From: Burkholderiales bacterium PBB2
GTDB taxonomy: Bacteria; Pseudomonadota; Gammaproteobacteria; Burkholderiales; Burkholderiaceae_C
Assembly (NCBI GenBank): GCA_002255955.1
Contig: NKIM01000021.1
Location: 1 to 64,000, forward strand
Direction: 5' to 3'
DNA length: 64,000 nucleotides
Shown: positions 55,421-64,000 of the stretch, piece after piece
How the letters are laid out: each line of letters begins with the position of its first letter
Numbering within the stretch: position 1 is the stretch's first letter
Notes under the pieces: generated by a model
What the model was told of the DNA's origin: nothing
Database searches by the model: none
The model's input: the letters and a program-made list of their open reading frames with translations, nothing else
Position numbers and translations under genes: made by a program

Positions 55421-56314
55421 TCAGTCCTTGCCCTGGCTCTCTGCCGGTGAAGTTGCGGCCAGTGCCTCGGCCAGGCCTTGTGCCTCGGGCCCGAAGGCGT
55501 AGGCATCCATGCCCAGGCTGCCGTAGGTCAGTGCGCTGTGGATGCGCTGCGGTGCATGCGTGCGCCCGGCGGCGCCAGCGGCGACAAACCAAGGCAGCAG
55601 GTGTTCGTCGCTGGGGTGCATGTCCACGGCGTGCGGGGCTTGCTGGCGGTAGTCCAGCAGGGCCTGCCAGTCGCGTGCCAGGCTGCGGGCTTCCCACCAC
55701 TCTCGGAATTCAGCGGAGGCCGGCAGCTCGGGCGCATCGATGGGCGGCATCTGCCCGCCGGCAAACACGAGACCGAGGTTGTGGGTCAGGCTGCCGCTGC
55801 CAATCACCAGCACACCCTGGGTTTCGGTCAAGGACTGAAGCGCCTCGCCCAATGCGAACTGCTGGCTGGGGCTTTGCGAGGGCACAAAGGCCAGGGGCAG
55901 CACGGGGATGTCGGCGCCCGGGTACATCGCGCGTAAGGGGACCCAGATGCCATGGTCGAGGCCACCCTGTGGCAGTGAATGCACGGTGATGCCAGCTTGA
56001 GCGGCCAGGGCTTGCACTTCAAGCGCCAGCGCGGGGGCGCCGGGTGCGTCGTAGCGCAGGCTGCGCAGCCGCGGGTCGAAGCCGCCAAAGTCGTAGATGG
56101 CCTCATGGCGCGGTCCGGCCAGCAAGACCGGCTGCCGCGCCGCCGTGTGGGCCGAGATGATGAGGATGGCTTTGGGGCGGCCGTGCCGCGCTTCCAGGCT
56201 GCGCCCTAGCTGCTGCCAGAAGGGGCCCGTCTCGTGCGCTTCCAGCGCGGTCATGGGTGAGCCATGCGAGAGGAAAAGGCTGGGGAAGCGGCGGATCAGG
56301 GCGGCGGTGTTCAT
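55421..56314 (-). CDS. ygiD: Class III extradiol dioxygenase, DODA/YgiD-like
   Basis: This 297-residue protein matches the 4,5-DOPA dioxygenase extradiol family (LigB-like). Metal and active-site histidines lie in FLSHGSPMTALE, ISAHT, LDHGIWVPLRAMYP and HPSDEHLLPWF. The natural bacterial substrate is not certain; L-DOPA cleavage is known for E. coli YgiD. The start is ATG 56314; the track start at 56371 is longer. It stands alone on the minus strand. Confidence 0.88.
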   Translation of the reverse strand: MNTAALIRRFPSLFLSHGSPMTALEAHETGPFWQQLGRSLEARHGRPKAILIISAHTAARQPVLLAGPRHEAIYDFGGFDPRLRSLRYDAPGAPALALEVQALAAQAGITVHSLPQGGLDHGIWVPLRAMYPGADIPVLPLAFVPSQSPSQQFALGEALQSLTETQGVLVIGSGSLTHNLGLVFAGGQMPPIDAPELPASAEFREWWEARSLARDWQALLDYRQQAPHAVDMHPSDEHLLPWFVAAGAAGRTHAPQRIHSALTYGSLGMDAYAFGPEAQGLAEALAATSPAESQGKD

Positions 56315-56454
56315 GGCTTGATTGGATGCCCGCTCAGGTTCTTCTGGGGCGCATGGGGCTGAACACAGCATTCAGCCGGCTTGCATGTTCGTTCGCCTGG
56401 CCGATATGTCCTGACGAACAGCAGCGCTTGCGGGGACTCGCTACAGTCCGAGCC

Positions 56455-59064
56455 ATGAATTCAAGCTCTGCCGTGTCCGCCGTGCCGCCCGTGCCCTCGC
56501 TCCAGCCCGCCCGTCCTCCCCATGTGCTGCGCATGGCCTGGCGCCAGCTCTGGCGCGATTGGCGGGCCGGCGAGCTCCGTTTGCTGATGCTGGCGGTGGC
56601 CCTGGCGGTGGCGGCCTTGTGTGCGGTGAGCTTTTTGTCTGACCGGCTCGAGCAGGGTTTGCGCCGGGATGCCGCGCAGTTGATTGGCGGCGATGCCGTG
56701 TTGCTGGCCGACCAGCCGGTGCCGCAAGCCTTGCAAGACTTGGCCCAGGAACTGGGTTTGACCGCCACCCTGAGTGCCAATTTCCCCAGCATGGCGCGCG
56801 CCAGCGAGGCCCAGGGCGGGCGTAATCGCCTGGTGGCGGTGAAGTCGGTCGGGGCTGCGTATCCCCTGCGCGGTCAGCTGCTGTTGGCCGATGGCCGGCG
56901 GGTGGGGGCGCCCAAGCCTGGTGAGGTCTGGGTGGATGCGGCCGTGCTGGATTCGCTGCAAATCCGCCTCGGTGACAGCCTTTTGCTTGGCGATGCCTCG
57001 CTCAAGGTCGGCGGCGTCATCGTCACCGAGCCCGACCGTGGCGCCGGCTTCTTGAATTTTGCGCCTCGCCTGATGCTGGCGGAGGCCGATCTGGCCGCCA
57101 CTGCCCTGATCCAACCCGGCAGCCGGGTGACCTACCGCCTGGCTGTGGCCGCACTGGCCCGCGGCGAGCAGCCCGCGCCGCGGGCCCAGGCGGTGAACCA
57201 GTTCGTGGAGCGGGCCAAGGCTTTGATTGCGTCGTCCGCCTGGCGCGGGGTGCGGCTGGACTCGCTGGACAGCGGCCGCCCCGAGATGCGCCAGACCCTC
57301 GACCGGGCGACCAAGTTCCTCAAGCTGGTGGCCATGCTTTCGGCCCTGCTGGCTGCGGTGGCAGTGGCACTGGCCGCGCGTGACTTTGCGGGCCGCCATC
57401 TGGACGATTGCGCCATGTTGCGGGTGCTGGGCCAGGCCCAGCGCCGCATCGCCTGGGCCTACAGCATCGAGTTCGCCCTGGCGGGCCTGACGGCCAGCCT
57501 GATCGGTGTGCTGCTGGGCCTGGGCTTGCATTTCGCCTTCGTGGGCTTGCTCTCGGGCCTGTTCGAAGTCAGCCTGCCGGCGCCTTCCTTCTGGCCCGCG
57601 GCCTTGGGCCTGGGTCTGGGCCTGAGCCTGTTGATGGGCTTTGGCCTGCCGCCCGTGCTGCAGCTGGCGGCCGTGCCGGCGCTGCGCGTCATCCGGCGCG
57701 ATATGGGCGGGCTCAAGGCTGGTTCCACCCTGGTGCTGGTGGCCGGTGTGTTGGGTTTTGCCGGCATCTTGATGGTGCTGGCCGGTGAGCTCAGCCTGGG
57801 CTTGATCGCGGCCGGTGGCTTTGCGCTGGCGCTGGGTTTGTTCGCCGGCATGGCCTGGTTGGCGGTGCGTGTGCTCAAGCGCTGGGTGCCCTTGAGCGGG
57901 CAGGGCGCCGCCAGCGCTGCCGTGCCGCGCTGGTTGCTGTTGGCCACGCGCCAGGTCGCGGCGCGCCCGGGCTTTGCCGTCGTGCAGGTTTCGTCCTTGG
58001 CGGTGGGCTTGCTGGCTTTGGCGTTGTTGGTGCTGCTGCGCACCGATCTGATTGACAGCTGGCTCAAGGCCACGCCGGCCAATGCCCCTGACCGCTTTGT
58101 GATCAACCTCCAGGGGGATCAGGTGCCGGCCTTCCGCACCCAGATCGAAGGCGCGGGGGTGAAAACCTACGACCTCTTCCCCATGATCCGTGGCCGCCTG
58201 CTCAGCATCAACGATCAAGCCGTCAAACCCGGGCAGTACAAGGACGAACGCGCACAGCGCCTGGTGGAGCGCGAGTTCAACCTCAGCCACAGCGCTGAGC
58301 TGATGTCGCACAACAGCGTGGTTCAGGGCCGGTGGGTGGCGGACGAGGCCGATGGCCTGAGCGTGGAGCAGGGCCTGGCCGAAACCCTGGGGCTCAAGCT
58401 CGGTGACCGCCTTCGCTTTGATGTCGCCGGCCTGCCCGTGGAAGGGCGCATCACCTCCATGCGCAAGGTCGATTGGTCCTCCATGCGGGTGAACTTCTTC
58501 GTGCTGTTTCCGCGCAAGACCATGGCCGATCTGCCCGCCAGCTGGGTGTCGGCCTTCCATGCGCCGGCCGAATCCAGCTTGGACCGCGAGCTCAGTCGTG
58601 CCATGCCCAATCTGACCGTGGTCGATGTGTCGGCCCAGCTCAAGCAGGTGCAGTCGGTGCTGAACCAGGTGATCCAGGCAGTGCAGCTGCTGTTCGGCTT
58701 CACCCTGGCCACCGGTCTGGTCGTGCTGCTGGCCTCGGTGGGCAGCACGCGCGAGGCCCGGACCCGCGAGTTCGCGCTGATGCGGGCGTTGGGTGCCAGC
58801 TCTCAACTGCTGGCGCGGGTGCAGCGTGCCGAGTTGCTGGGCGTGGGCGCTCTGGCCGGCTTCCTGGCCGGCGCGGTGGCGGTCTTGCTGGGCGCCTTGC
58901 TGGCCCGTTTCGCCTTCGGCTTTGACTGGAGTTTGAACTTCTGGGTGCCGCTGTTCAGCATGCTGGCCGGTGCCTTGCTGGCGCAGCTGGCGGGGTGGTG
59001 GAGCTTGCGCGGCGTGCTGCGCCGGCCGGTGATGCAGACCTTGCGTGAGGCCGACACGCAGTAG
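56455..59064 (+). CDS. FtsX/MacB-family ABC transporter permease, YbbP-like
   Basis: This 869-residue inner-membrane protein has an N-terminal membrane segment (LLMLAVALAVAALCAVSFL), a periplasmic MacB-like core domain, then several membrane helices, a second periplasmic domain and a final three-helix FtsX block (GFTLATGLVVLLASVGSTREARTREFALMRALGA). This duplicated layout is that of YbbP, a permease of lipoprotein or lipid-linked substrate export. The usual YbbA-type ATPase is not adjacent in this window. ATG 56455 is chosen over the track start at 56257. Confidence 0.85.
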   Translation: MNSSSAVSAVPPVPSLQPARPPHVLRMAWRQLWRDWRAGELRLLMLAVALAVAALCAVSFLSDRLEQGLRRDAAQLIGGDAVLLADQPVPQALQDLAQELGLTATLSANFPSMARASEAQGGRNRLVAVKSVGAAYPLRGQLLLADGRRVGAPKPGEVWVDAAVLDSLQIRLGDSLLLGDASLKVGGVIVTEPDRGAGFLNFAPRLMLAEADLAATALIQPGSRVTYRLAVAALARGEQPAPRAQAVNQFVERAKALIASSAWRGVRLDSLDSGRPEMRQTLDRATKFLKLVAMLSALLAAVAVALAARDFAGRHLDDCAMLRVLGQAQRRIAWAYSIEFALAGLTASLIGVLLGLGLHFAFVGLLSGLFEVSLPAPSFWPAALGLGLGLSLLMGFGLPPVLQLAAVPALRVIRRDMGGLKAGSTLVLVAGVLGFAGILMVLAGELSLGLIAAGGFALALGLFAGMAWLAVRVLKRWVPLSGQGAASAAVPRWLLLATRQVAARPGFAVVQVSSLAVGLLALALLVLLRTDLIDSWLKATPANAPDRFVINLQGDQVPAFRTQIEGAGVKTYDLFPMIRGRLLSINDQAVKPGQYKDERAQRLVEREFNLSHSAELMSHNSVVQGRWVADEADGLSVEQGLAETLGLKLGDRLRFDVAGLPVEGRITSMRKVDWSSMRVNFFVLFPRKTMADLPASWVSAFHAPAESSLDRELSRAMPNLTVVDVSAQLKQVQSVLNQVIQAVQLLFGFTLATGLVVLLASVGSTREARTREFALMRALGASSQLLARVQRAELLGVGALAGFLAGAVAVLLGALLARFAFGFDWSLNFWVPLFSMLAGALLAQLAGWWSLRGVLRRPVMQTLREADTQ

Positions 59065-59130
59065 CTGCGACAGGGGCAGCTGAGGCATCTGCCTCCAAGT
59101 GCCTTCCCGTTTCTGAGGTGCCGGAAAAGA

Positions 59131-59158
59131 GGGCGGGCCGCATGATGCAGCCCGCTTT
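59131..59158 (+). terminator. Probable terminator after the ABC permease gene
   Basis: GCGGGC/GCCCGC pairs at 59133-59155 with an 11-nt loop and a short T tract, about 70 bp after the stop. Confidence 0.5.
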
Positions 59159-59212
59159 CCTGAGTCTTGTGCTTTGAGTGGCCGCTGCGCTTGCTCAGCC
59201 AGCGGCAGGCAC

Positions 59213-61111
59213 TCAGAAGGATTGCCAGTCGTCGTCGTTGTCCGCCGGTTTGGCAGCAGGCGCCGGAGCCGGTGCGGGCGCGCTGCTGCTGCTACTGCCC
59301 GCTGAAGGTGCCGGACGTGCGGCAGGTTTGGCCGCCGGGCTCTTGGCAGCGGCGGGCTTGTTGGTGAAATGGGCGCTGCCGTTGTGGCTCGTGCCGCTGC
59401 TGGCGCTGCCGGCCGGCTTGCTGGCGGGGCGTGGGGTGCTGGTGGCGGCGCGACTGTGGCCCTCGTCGCTGCCCAGTCGGAACACCGAGACCACTTCGGT
59501 CAGGCGATGTGCCTGGTCCTTCAGGCTCTCGGCGGCAGCGGCCGATTCCTCGACCAGGGCTGCGTTCTGCTGCGTCATCTGGTCGAGCTGCACCACGGCG
59601 CCATTGACCTGGCCGATGCCATCGCTTTGCTCGCTGGCGGCCGCGGTGATCTCGCCGATGATGTCAGTCACACGCTGCACGCTGGAGACGATGTCGTTCA
59701 TCGAGGCGCCAGCCGCTTCCACCAGCTTGGAGCCGACTTCCACACGGTCCACGCTTGCGCCGATCAGGCCCTTGATTTCCTTGGCGGCTTCCGCGCTGCG
59801 CTGAGCCAGGCTGCGCACTTCGCTGGCCACCACGGCGAAGCCGCGGCCTTGTTCGCCGGCTCGCGCTGCTTCCACGGCCGCGTTCAAGGCCAGGATGTTG
59901 GTCTGGAAGGCAATGCCATCGATCACGCCGATGATGTCGCTGATCTTCTTGGAGCTGTTGTTGATCTCGTCCATGGTGGTGACCACCTGGCTGACCACCT
60001 CACCGCCCTTGGCCGCGGCCGAGGAGGCCGAGGAGGCCAACTGATTGGCGGTCTGCGCGGCATCGGCCGTCTGGCGCACGGTGCCGGTCAGCTGTTCCAT
60101 CGACGCGGCGGCCTGCTGCAGATTGGAGGCCGTTTGCTCGGTGCGCTGCGGCGTCAGATCGCCGCCACCGGCACTGATTTCGTCGAGCGCGGCGCGCACG
60201 CGGTCCAGGCCGCTGAGCATGGTGGAGATCACGGTGGTCATCAGCGCACCGGCCAGCACCATCACCACGATCAGCACGATGGCCGCAGTGCGCAGCAGCG
60301 AGCTCAGCGAGGCCAGCGCTTCGCTGCGATCGGCCGCCACCACCAGCACCCAGTCGGTGTTGGGAATGGCCACGCCGCGCAGCAGGAAGTCCTGGTTGCC
60401 GATGGTGGCATCCACCCAGGGCGCGCCGGCTTCCTGCACTTGTTTCAGGGCCTTGGCGTCCAGCTGTGGCGAGAGTTCGCTGACCGGTTTCAGAGCCAGT
60501 TCGGCATTCGGGTGGGCTACCAGGGTGCCCTTGCTGGACATCAGAAACGCAAAACCATTCGGCGTCGGCTTGATCGCCTTGACCGTGGCTGACACCTCGT
60601 TCAGGAACACATCGGTGGCTGCCACTGCCTTGGTGCTGCCGCCTTCCTTGACGGCCACGGCGAAGGTCACCACCAGCAGCTTGCGCGCGGCGTCCATATA
60701 GGGCTCGGTGATCACCGGTCCGCTGGCGTTGGAGGCCAGGGTGTACCAGGGGCGACCGGTCGGGTCATAGCCGGGCGGCAAATCCTGGGGGGTGTTGAAC
60801 AGCATGCGCTTGTCAGCATGGCCGATATAGCTTGCCTCCAGCCGGCCTGACTTGGCCGCCTGCACCAGATAGGGCTTGGGGGCAGCCTCGGCTGCAGCCG
60901 GCACCATGGAGGTGACGATGTCGCGCTGCATGGTCACCCATTGGTTGATGGCCGCCGCGCGACCCGCCGCCAGAGCGTCCAGGCTGGCCAGCTCCGTGGT
61001 GTACGTGTGACCGCGGACGATCACATAGTTGGCAATCGTGGCCAGGCTCAGGGTGAGCACCACCACCACAATACTCAGCGCAGTCAGGCGTGTCTTGATG
61101 GAATCAAACAT
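59213..61111 (-). CDS. Methyl-accepting chemotaxis protein with truncated HAMP region
   Basis: This 632-residue receptor has a membrane segment near 12-32, a periplasmic double-Cache sensor ([28 protein letters not shown]), a second membrane segment near 275-300 and the methyl-accepting domain with the hairpin [20 protein letters not shown]. The HAMP region reads [11 protein letters not shown] and then jumps straight to [12 protein letters not shown], so about 54 residues found in the neighbouring paralogue are missing. It ends DDDWQSF, a CheR-tether-like pentapeptide after an Ala/Pro-rich linker. The start ATG 61111 follows AAGGA. Confidence 0.9.
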   Translation of the reverse strand: MFDSIKTRLTALSIVVVVLTLSLATIANYVIVRGHTYTTELASLDALAAGRAAAINQWVTMQRDIVTSMVPAAAEAAPKPYLVQAAKSGRLEASYIGHADKRMLFNTPQDLPPGYDPTGRPWYTLASNASGPVITEPYMDAARKLLVVTFAVAVKEGGSTKAVAATDVFLNEVSATVKAIKPTPNGFAFLMSSKGTLVAHPNAELALKPVSELSPQLDAKALKQVQEAGAPWVDATIGNQDFLLRGVAIPNTDWVLVVAADRSEALASLSSLLRTAAIVLIVVMVLAGALMTTVISTMLSGLDRVRAALDEISAGGGDLTPQRTEQTASNLQQAAASMEQLTGTVRQTADAAQTANQLASSASSAAAKGGEVVSQVVTTMDEINNSSKKISDIIGVIDGIAFQTNILALNAAVEAARAGEQGRGFAVVASEVRSLAQRSAEAAKEIKGLIGASVDRVEVGSKLVEAAGASMNDIVSSVQRVTDIIGEITAAASEQSDGIGQVNGAVVQLDQMTQQNAALVEESAAAAESLKDQAHRLTEVVSVFRLGSDEGHSRAATSTPRPASKPAGSASSGTSHNGSAHFTNKPAAAKSPAAKPAARPAPSAGSSSSSAPAPAPAPAAKPADNDDDWQSF

Positions 61112-61165
61112 ACAGAAGAGTCCTTGCTGGAGATGCGGGGGAACAACGACGAAACGGCTGCGAAC

Positions 61166-63349
61166 TCAGAAGCTTTCCCAGTCTCCTTCTTGAGCGGCTG
61201 GGGCTGCAGGGGCACGAGGAGCCGGGGTCGGCGCTGGCCGGGCAGCGGGCGCCGTGGCTTTGGGCGCTTCGCCGTCGCTGGACGCGGCCTGAGCCTTTGT
61301 GGCCCCCGACTTCGCAGCACTGGCTTTGCTGGCCGTGCCGGCGCTCATGGGCTTGACTTTGGCGCCCGAAGACGAGGCGCTGGGCTGGGGCGCCGGGCGG
61401 CGGCTCGGTGCGCTGCTGGCGACATGGCTGCCCTGGGCCAGGCGGAATACTGACACCGCTTCGATCAGGCGTTGGGCCTGGTCGCGCAGGCTCTCGGCGG
61501 CCGCGGCGGATTCTTCCACCAGGGCGGCGTTCTGCTGCGTCATCTGATCGAGCTGCACCACCGATTGGTTGACCTGACCGATGCCATCGCTCTGCTCGCT
61601 GGCGGCGGCGGTGATCTCGCCGATGATGTCCTGCACGCGCTGCACGCTGGAGACGATGTCGGTCATGGAGCTGCCGGCCTCGTTGACCAGGCGCGATCCC
61701 ACTTCGACGCGTTCGACGCTGGCGCCGATCAGGGTCTTGATTTCCTTGGCCGCTTCGGCGCTGCGCTGCGCGAGGCTGCGCACCTCGCTGGCCACCACGG
61801 CGAAGCCGCGGCCTTGCTCACCGGCTCGGGCGGCTTCCACGGCCGCGTTCAGCGCGAGGATGTTGGTCTGGAAGGCGATGCCATCGATGACGCCGATGAT
61901 GTCGTTGATCTTGCGCGAGCTGGTGTTGATCTCGTCCATCGTTGCCACAACCTGGCCCACCACCTGGCCGCCCTTGGCTGCGGCGGTGGCTGCCGAGGAC
62001 ACCAGCTGGTTGGCCGTCATGGCGGAGTCGGCGGTCTGCTTGACCGTGCCGGTCAGCTCGGCCATGGAGGAGGCGGCCAGCTGCAGATTGGACGCGGTCT
62101 GTTCGGTGCGTTGACTCAGATCCTGGTTGCCCGAGGCAATCTCGGCACTGGCGGTGCCGATCGAGTCGGAGGATTGCCGCACGGTGCCGATCGTTTCGGC
62201 CAGTCGCCCGCGCATGGCCTCGGTCTGCTGGATCAGCTGGCCGATTTCGTCATGGCGCTGGCTGCTCACCGAGGCCGACAGGTCACCCTGGGCGATGGAG
62301 CTGATCGCTTCGGTCAAGTCGCCGAGCGGCTTGCTGATCCAGTTGCGCATCATCCAGAACAAGCCGAAGCCCAGGCCGGCCGTGGTCAGGGCCAGCATGA
62401 TCCAGAAGGGCACCATGGTGGCCCAGTGCGATGCCATGGATTCGCTCGGCGATACCTGGGCAATGATCCAGAAGCCGCCCTGCGGGTTGCGCCGCCCGAC
62501 GGCGAAGTAGTTTCCGCCTTTGCCGTTGAGCACATCGGGCGCGTCCTCGACCACACCGTCCTTGGAGGCAACCAGGGCCGCCATGAATTTGTCGAAGTCC
62601 GGGCTCAGCTCGCTGCCCAGCTTGTTCTTGGCCGTGGGGTGGGAGACCAGGCGGGCGTTCTTGCCATCGGCATCGGCGGCCACGGCATAGGTGCCGCCGG
62701 ATTCGAAGAATTTTGCATCGGCGGCCATCTTGTCCATGGCCTTCTGGAAGCCCTCCATGTCGAGGGCGATGGCCAGCAGGCCGATGATTTTGCCGGCCTC
62801 GCTCTTGATCGGGTCGTAGTAGGCCATGAAGACCTTGCCCTCGAGCACCACGCGGCCGGCGTAGGGCTTGCCTTGCATCAGCGTGGCGTAGCCGGGGTGG
62901 CTTTTGCCCAGCGGGGCGGTGTTGCGCTCGCCCGCGGCGTTCTTCAGCGAGGAGGTGATGCGGACGAAGTCGTCGCCCTTGATGGCGAAGATGGAGGCGG
63001 CGCCGCCCGTGGTGCCGGCAAACTTGTCCACTTGCGTGGTGTTGCCATTGAGCTTGGGGCCCCAGTCGCGCAAATCGCCGGTGGTTTCATCGAGCTGGAA
63101 GACCGGGCCGAACTCTTGGCGGAAGGTGCCATAGCTTTGTTGCACCATGGTCTTGGCCACATCGTCCATGGCCGTCATCGAATCGACCAGGGATTGGGTC
63201 TTGTCGCCGACCCAGCTGGTCACCCGGTCATGGGCGACGCGGGTGAGGAGGATGCTGACAGCGCCGCTGACCGTCAGAAGTGATGCGGCCAGGGCAATCA
63301 CGCCCACCAGAGAGACGCGCCGTGCGATCGAGGTCACACCAGATGCCAT
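61166..63349 (-). CDS. Methyl-accepting chemotaxis protein with full-length HAMP
   Basis: This 727-residue receptor has a signal-anchor segment near 12-35, a long periplasmic Cache-type sensor with YYDPIKSEAGKIIGLLAIALDM, a second membrane segment near 310-330 and a complete HAMP domain (KPLGDLTEAISSIAQGDLS, then RHDEIGQLIQQTEAMRGRL). The methyl-accepting domain carries the same signalling hairpin as its neighbour. The C-terminus ends GDWESF after a linker rich in Ala, Pro and Lys. ATG 63349 follows GGAG. It sits between the other receptor and cheW on one strand. Confidence 0.92.
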   Translation of the reverse strand: MASGVTSIARRVSLVGVIALAASLLTVSGAVSILLTRVAHDRVTSWVGDKTQSLVDSMTAMDDVAKTMVQQSYGTFRQEFGPVFQLDETTGDLRDWGPKLNGNTTQVDKFAGTTGGAASIFAIKGDDFVRITSSLKNAAGERNTAPLGKSHPGYATLMQGKPYAGRVVLEGKVFMAYYDPIKSEAGKIIGLLAIALDMEGFQKAMDKMAADAKFFESGGTYAVAADADGKNARLVSHPTAKNKLGSELSPDFDKFMAALVASKDGVVEDAPDVLNGKGGNYFAVGRRNPQGGFWIIAQVSPSESMASHWATMVPFWIMLALTTAGLGFGLFWMMRNWISKPLGDLTEAISSIAQGDLSASVSSQRHDEIGQLIQQTEAMRGRLAETIGTVRQSSDSIGTASAEIASGNQDLSQRTEQTASNLQLAASSMAELTGTVKQTADSAMTANQLVSSAATAAAKGGQVVGQVVATMDEINTSSRKINDIIGVIDGIAFQTNILALNAAVEAARAGEQGRGFAVVASEVRSLAQRSAEAAKEIKTLIGASVERVEVGSRLVNEAGSSMTDIVSSVQRVQDIIGEITAAASEQSDGIGQVNQSVVQLDQMTQQNAALVEESAAAAESLRDQAQRLIEAVSVFRLAQGSHVASSAPSRRPAPQPSASSSGAKVKPMSAGTASKASAAKSGATKAQAASSDGEAPKATAPAARPAPTPAPRAPAAPAAQEGDWESF

Positions 63350-63446
63350 TTTGCTGCTCCAACGAAGTCTTCGAAGAGTGGCGCGCCGCTGCGTGATCCG
63401 GCAGCGGGTCATGGCATCCCGCCCCCTGGTCCGGCGCGGGAAAGGC

Positions 63447-63977
63447 TTACATGGCCAGTGAGTCCATCAAGCCCATGTCGGCGCTGCTCATCAGGCCCTC
63501 GATGTCCATCAAGATCAGCATGCGTTCACTGACGGTGCCGATGCCGGTGATGAAGCTGGTGTCGACCGAGGCCGAGCTCATCTCCGGTGCCGGGCGGATG
63601 GCGTCGCGGCTCAGTTCCAGCACGTCGGAGACCGAATCGACCACTGCGCCGACCACGCGGTTGCGCACATTGAGCACGATCACCACGGTGAAGCTGTTGT
63701 ACTCGGCGCTGGGGCAACCCAGCTTCAGGCGCAGATCGACGATGGGGACGATGACGCCGCGCAGATTGACCACGCCCTTGATGAAATCAGGCGCGTTGGC
63801 AATGCGGGTCGGCGGCTCGTAGGAGCGGATTTCCTGCACCTTCAGGATGTCGATGCCGTATTCCTCGGCACCCAGACGGAAGGTCAGGTATTCGCCGCTG
63901 GCCGGGCCGTGCGCTTTCAGGGCCAGGTTGCCAGTGTCCTGGCGCAGGGCCGGCACGTTGTCTCGGGTGGTTTCCAT
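63447..63977 (-). CDS. cheW: Chemotaxis coupling protein CheW
   Basis: This 176-residue protein (GEYLTFRLGAEEYGIDILKVQEIRSYEPPTRIANAPDFIKGVVNLRGVIVPIVDL) is a normal CheW. It links receptors to the histidine kinase CheA. It starts at ATG 63977, near the window edge. The two receptors follow on the same strand. The rest of the che cluster is probably upstream, outside the window. Confidence 0.96.
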   Translation of the reverse strand: METTRDNVPALRQDTGNLALKAHGPASGEYLTFRLGAEEYGIDILKVQEIRSYEPPTRIANAPDFIKGVVNLRGVIVPIVDLRLKLGCPSAEYNSFTVVIVLNVRNRVVGAVVDSVSDVLELSRDAIRPAPEMSSASVDTSFITGIGTVSERMLILMDIEGLMSSADMGLMDSLAM

Positions 63978-64000
63978 GGCTTACCTCGTGTGGTGTGCGG

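Noticed and set aside
56461-59088. 875-residue minus-strand ORF
   Set aside because: Antisense shadow of the ABC permease, very rich in Gln and His.
61472-63283. 603-residue plus-strand ORF
   Set aside because: Antisense shadow of the second chemoreceptor.
1-64000. CRISPR arrays, prophage or IS elements
   Set aside because: No regularly spaced repeats, cas genes, integrase or transposase genes were seen.

Overview
This is a high-GC chromosomal window with compact operons. The prfB frameshift gene, the cydAB-type oxidase with a GbsR/MarR regulator, the homogentisate cluster, the TonB-dependent receptors and the tRNA style all suggest a betaproteobacterium of the order Burkholderiales, probably in the Roseateles/Pelomonas/Rubrivivax neighbourhood. 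That placement is inference from gene content, not a database result. I see no prophage, CRISPR array, intact insertion sequence or rRNA operon.

Layout. 1-6700: a homogentisate (tyrosine/phenylacetate) catabolic operon (metallo-beta-lactamase-fold protein, FAD monooxygenase fused to a DUF2783-like domain, hmgA, fahA). It is flanked by three copies of a roughly 200-280 bp multi-hairpin repeat whose stems co-vary between copies. 6900-11100: a TonB-dependent receptor and a FucP-type sugar transporter. 11200-14850: a BlaI repressor, an M56 membrane peptidase carrying ankyrin repeats, and a lipoprotein serine hydrolase, with two operators bracketing the promoter. 14900-20600 (minus): a coupled operon of sugar-binding protein, response regulator, histidine kinase, tryptophan-halogenase-like flavoprotein and YCII protein. 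21100-26600 (minus): a His/Ala-rich small protein, a large CHASE/PAS hybrid kinase and a VanZ-like protein. 26800-32000 (minus): tRNA-Thr, fbp, pepN and prfB with its programmed +1 frameshift. 32100-38500: small housekeeping and accessory genes, including an orphan DUF4212 protein, acetyltransferases, an ArsC-like protein, a DUF2975/XRE operon and a dienelactone-hydrolase-like protein; two poly-G10 tracts lie here. 38600-41700: a GbsR/MarR regulator and cyanide-insensitive-type bd oxidase genes behind a 36-bp palindrome. 41800-49000: acetyltransferase, SET-domain protein, YecA/UPF0149 protein, alaS and gabD. 49000-54800: an Oar-like TonB receptor with LacI-type operator motifs upstream, and a lipoprotein 5'-nucleotidase. 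55290-64000: tRNA-Gly, ygiD, an ABC permease, two methyl-accepting chemotaxis proteins and cheW.

How the genes work together. The homogentisate operon would bring aromatic rings to fumarate and acetoacetate. The first TonB receptor, the FucP-type transporter and the sugar-binding-protein/two-component/halogenase operon look like parts of a carbohydrate uptake and sensing programme. The BlaI/M56/serine-hydrolase set looks like a proteolysis-triggered envelope stress circuit in which ankyrin repeats replace the usual penicillin-binding sensor. The strongest candidates for undescribed biology are the co-varying repeat, the BlaI/M56-ankyrin circuit and the halogenase tied to a sugar-sensing two-component system.
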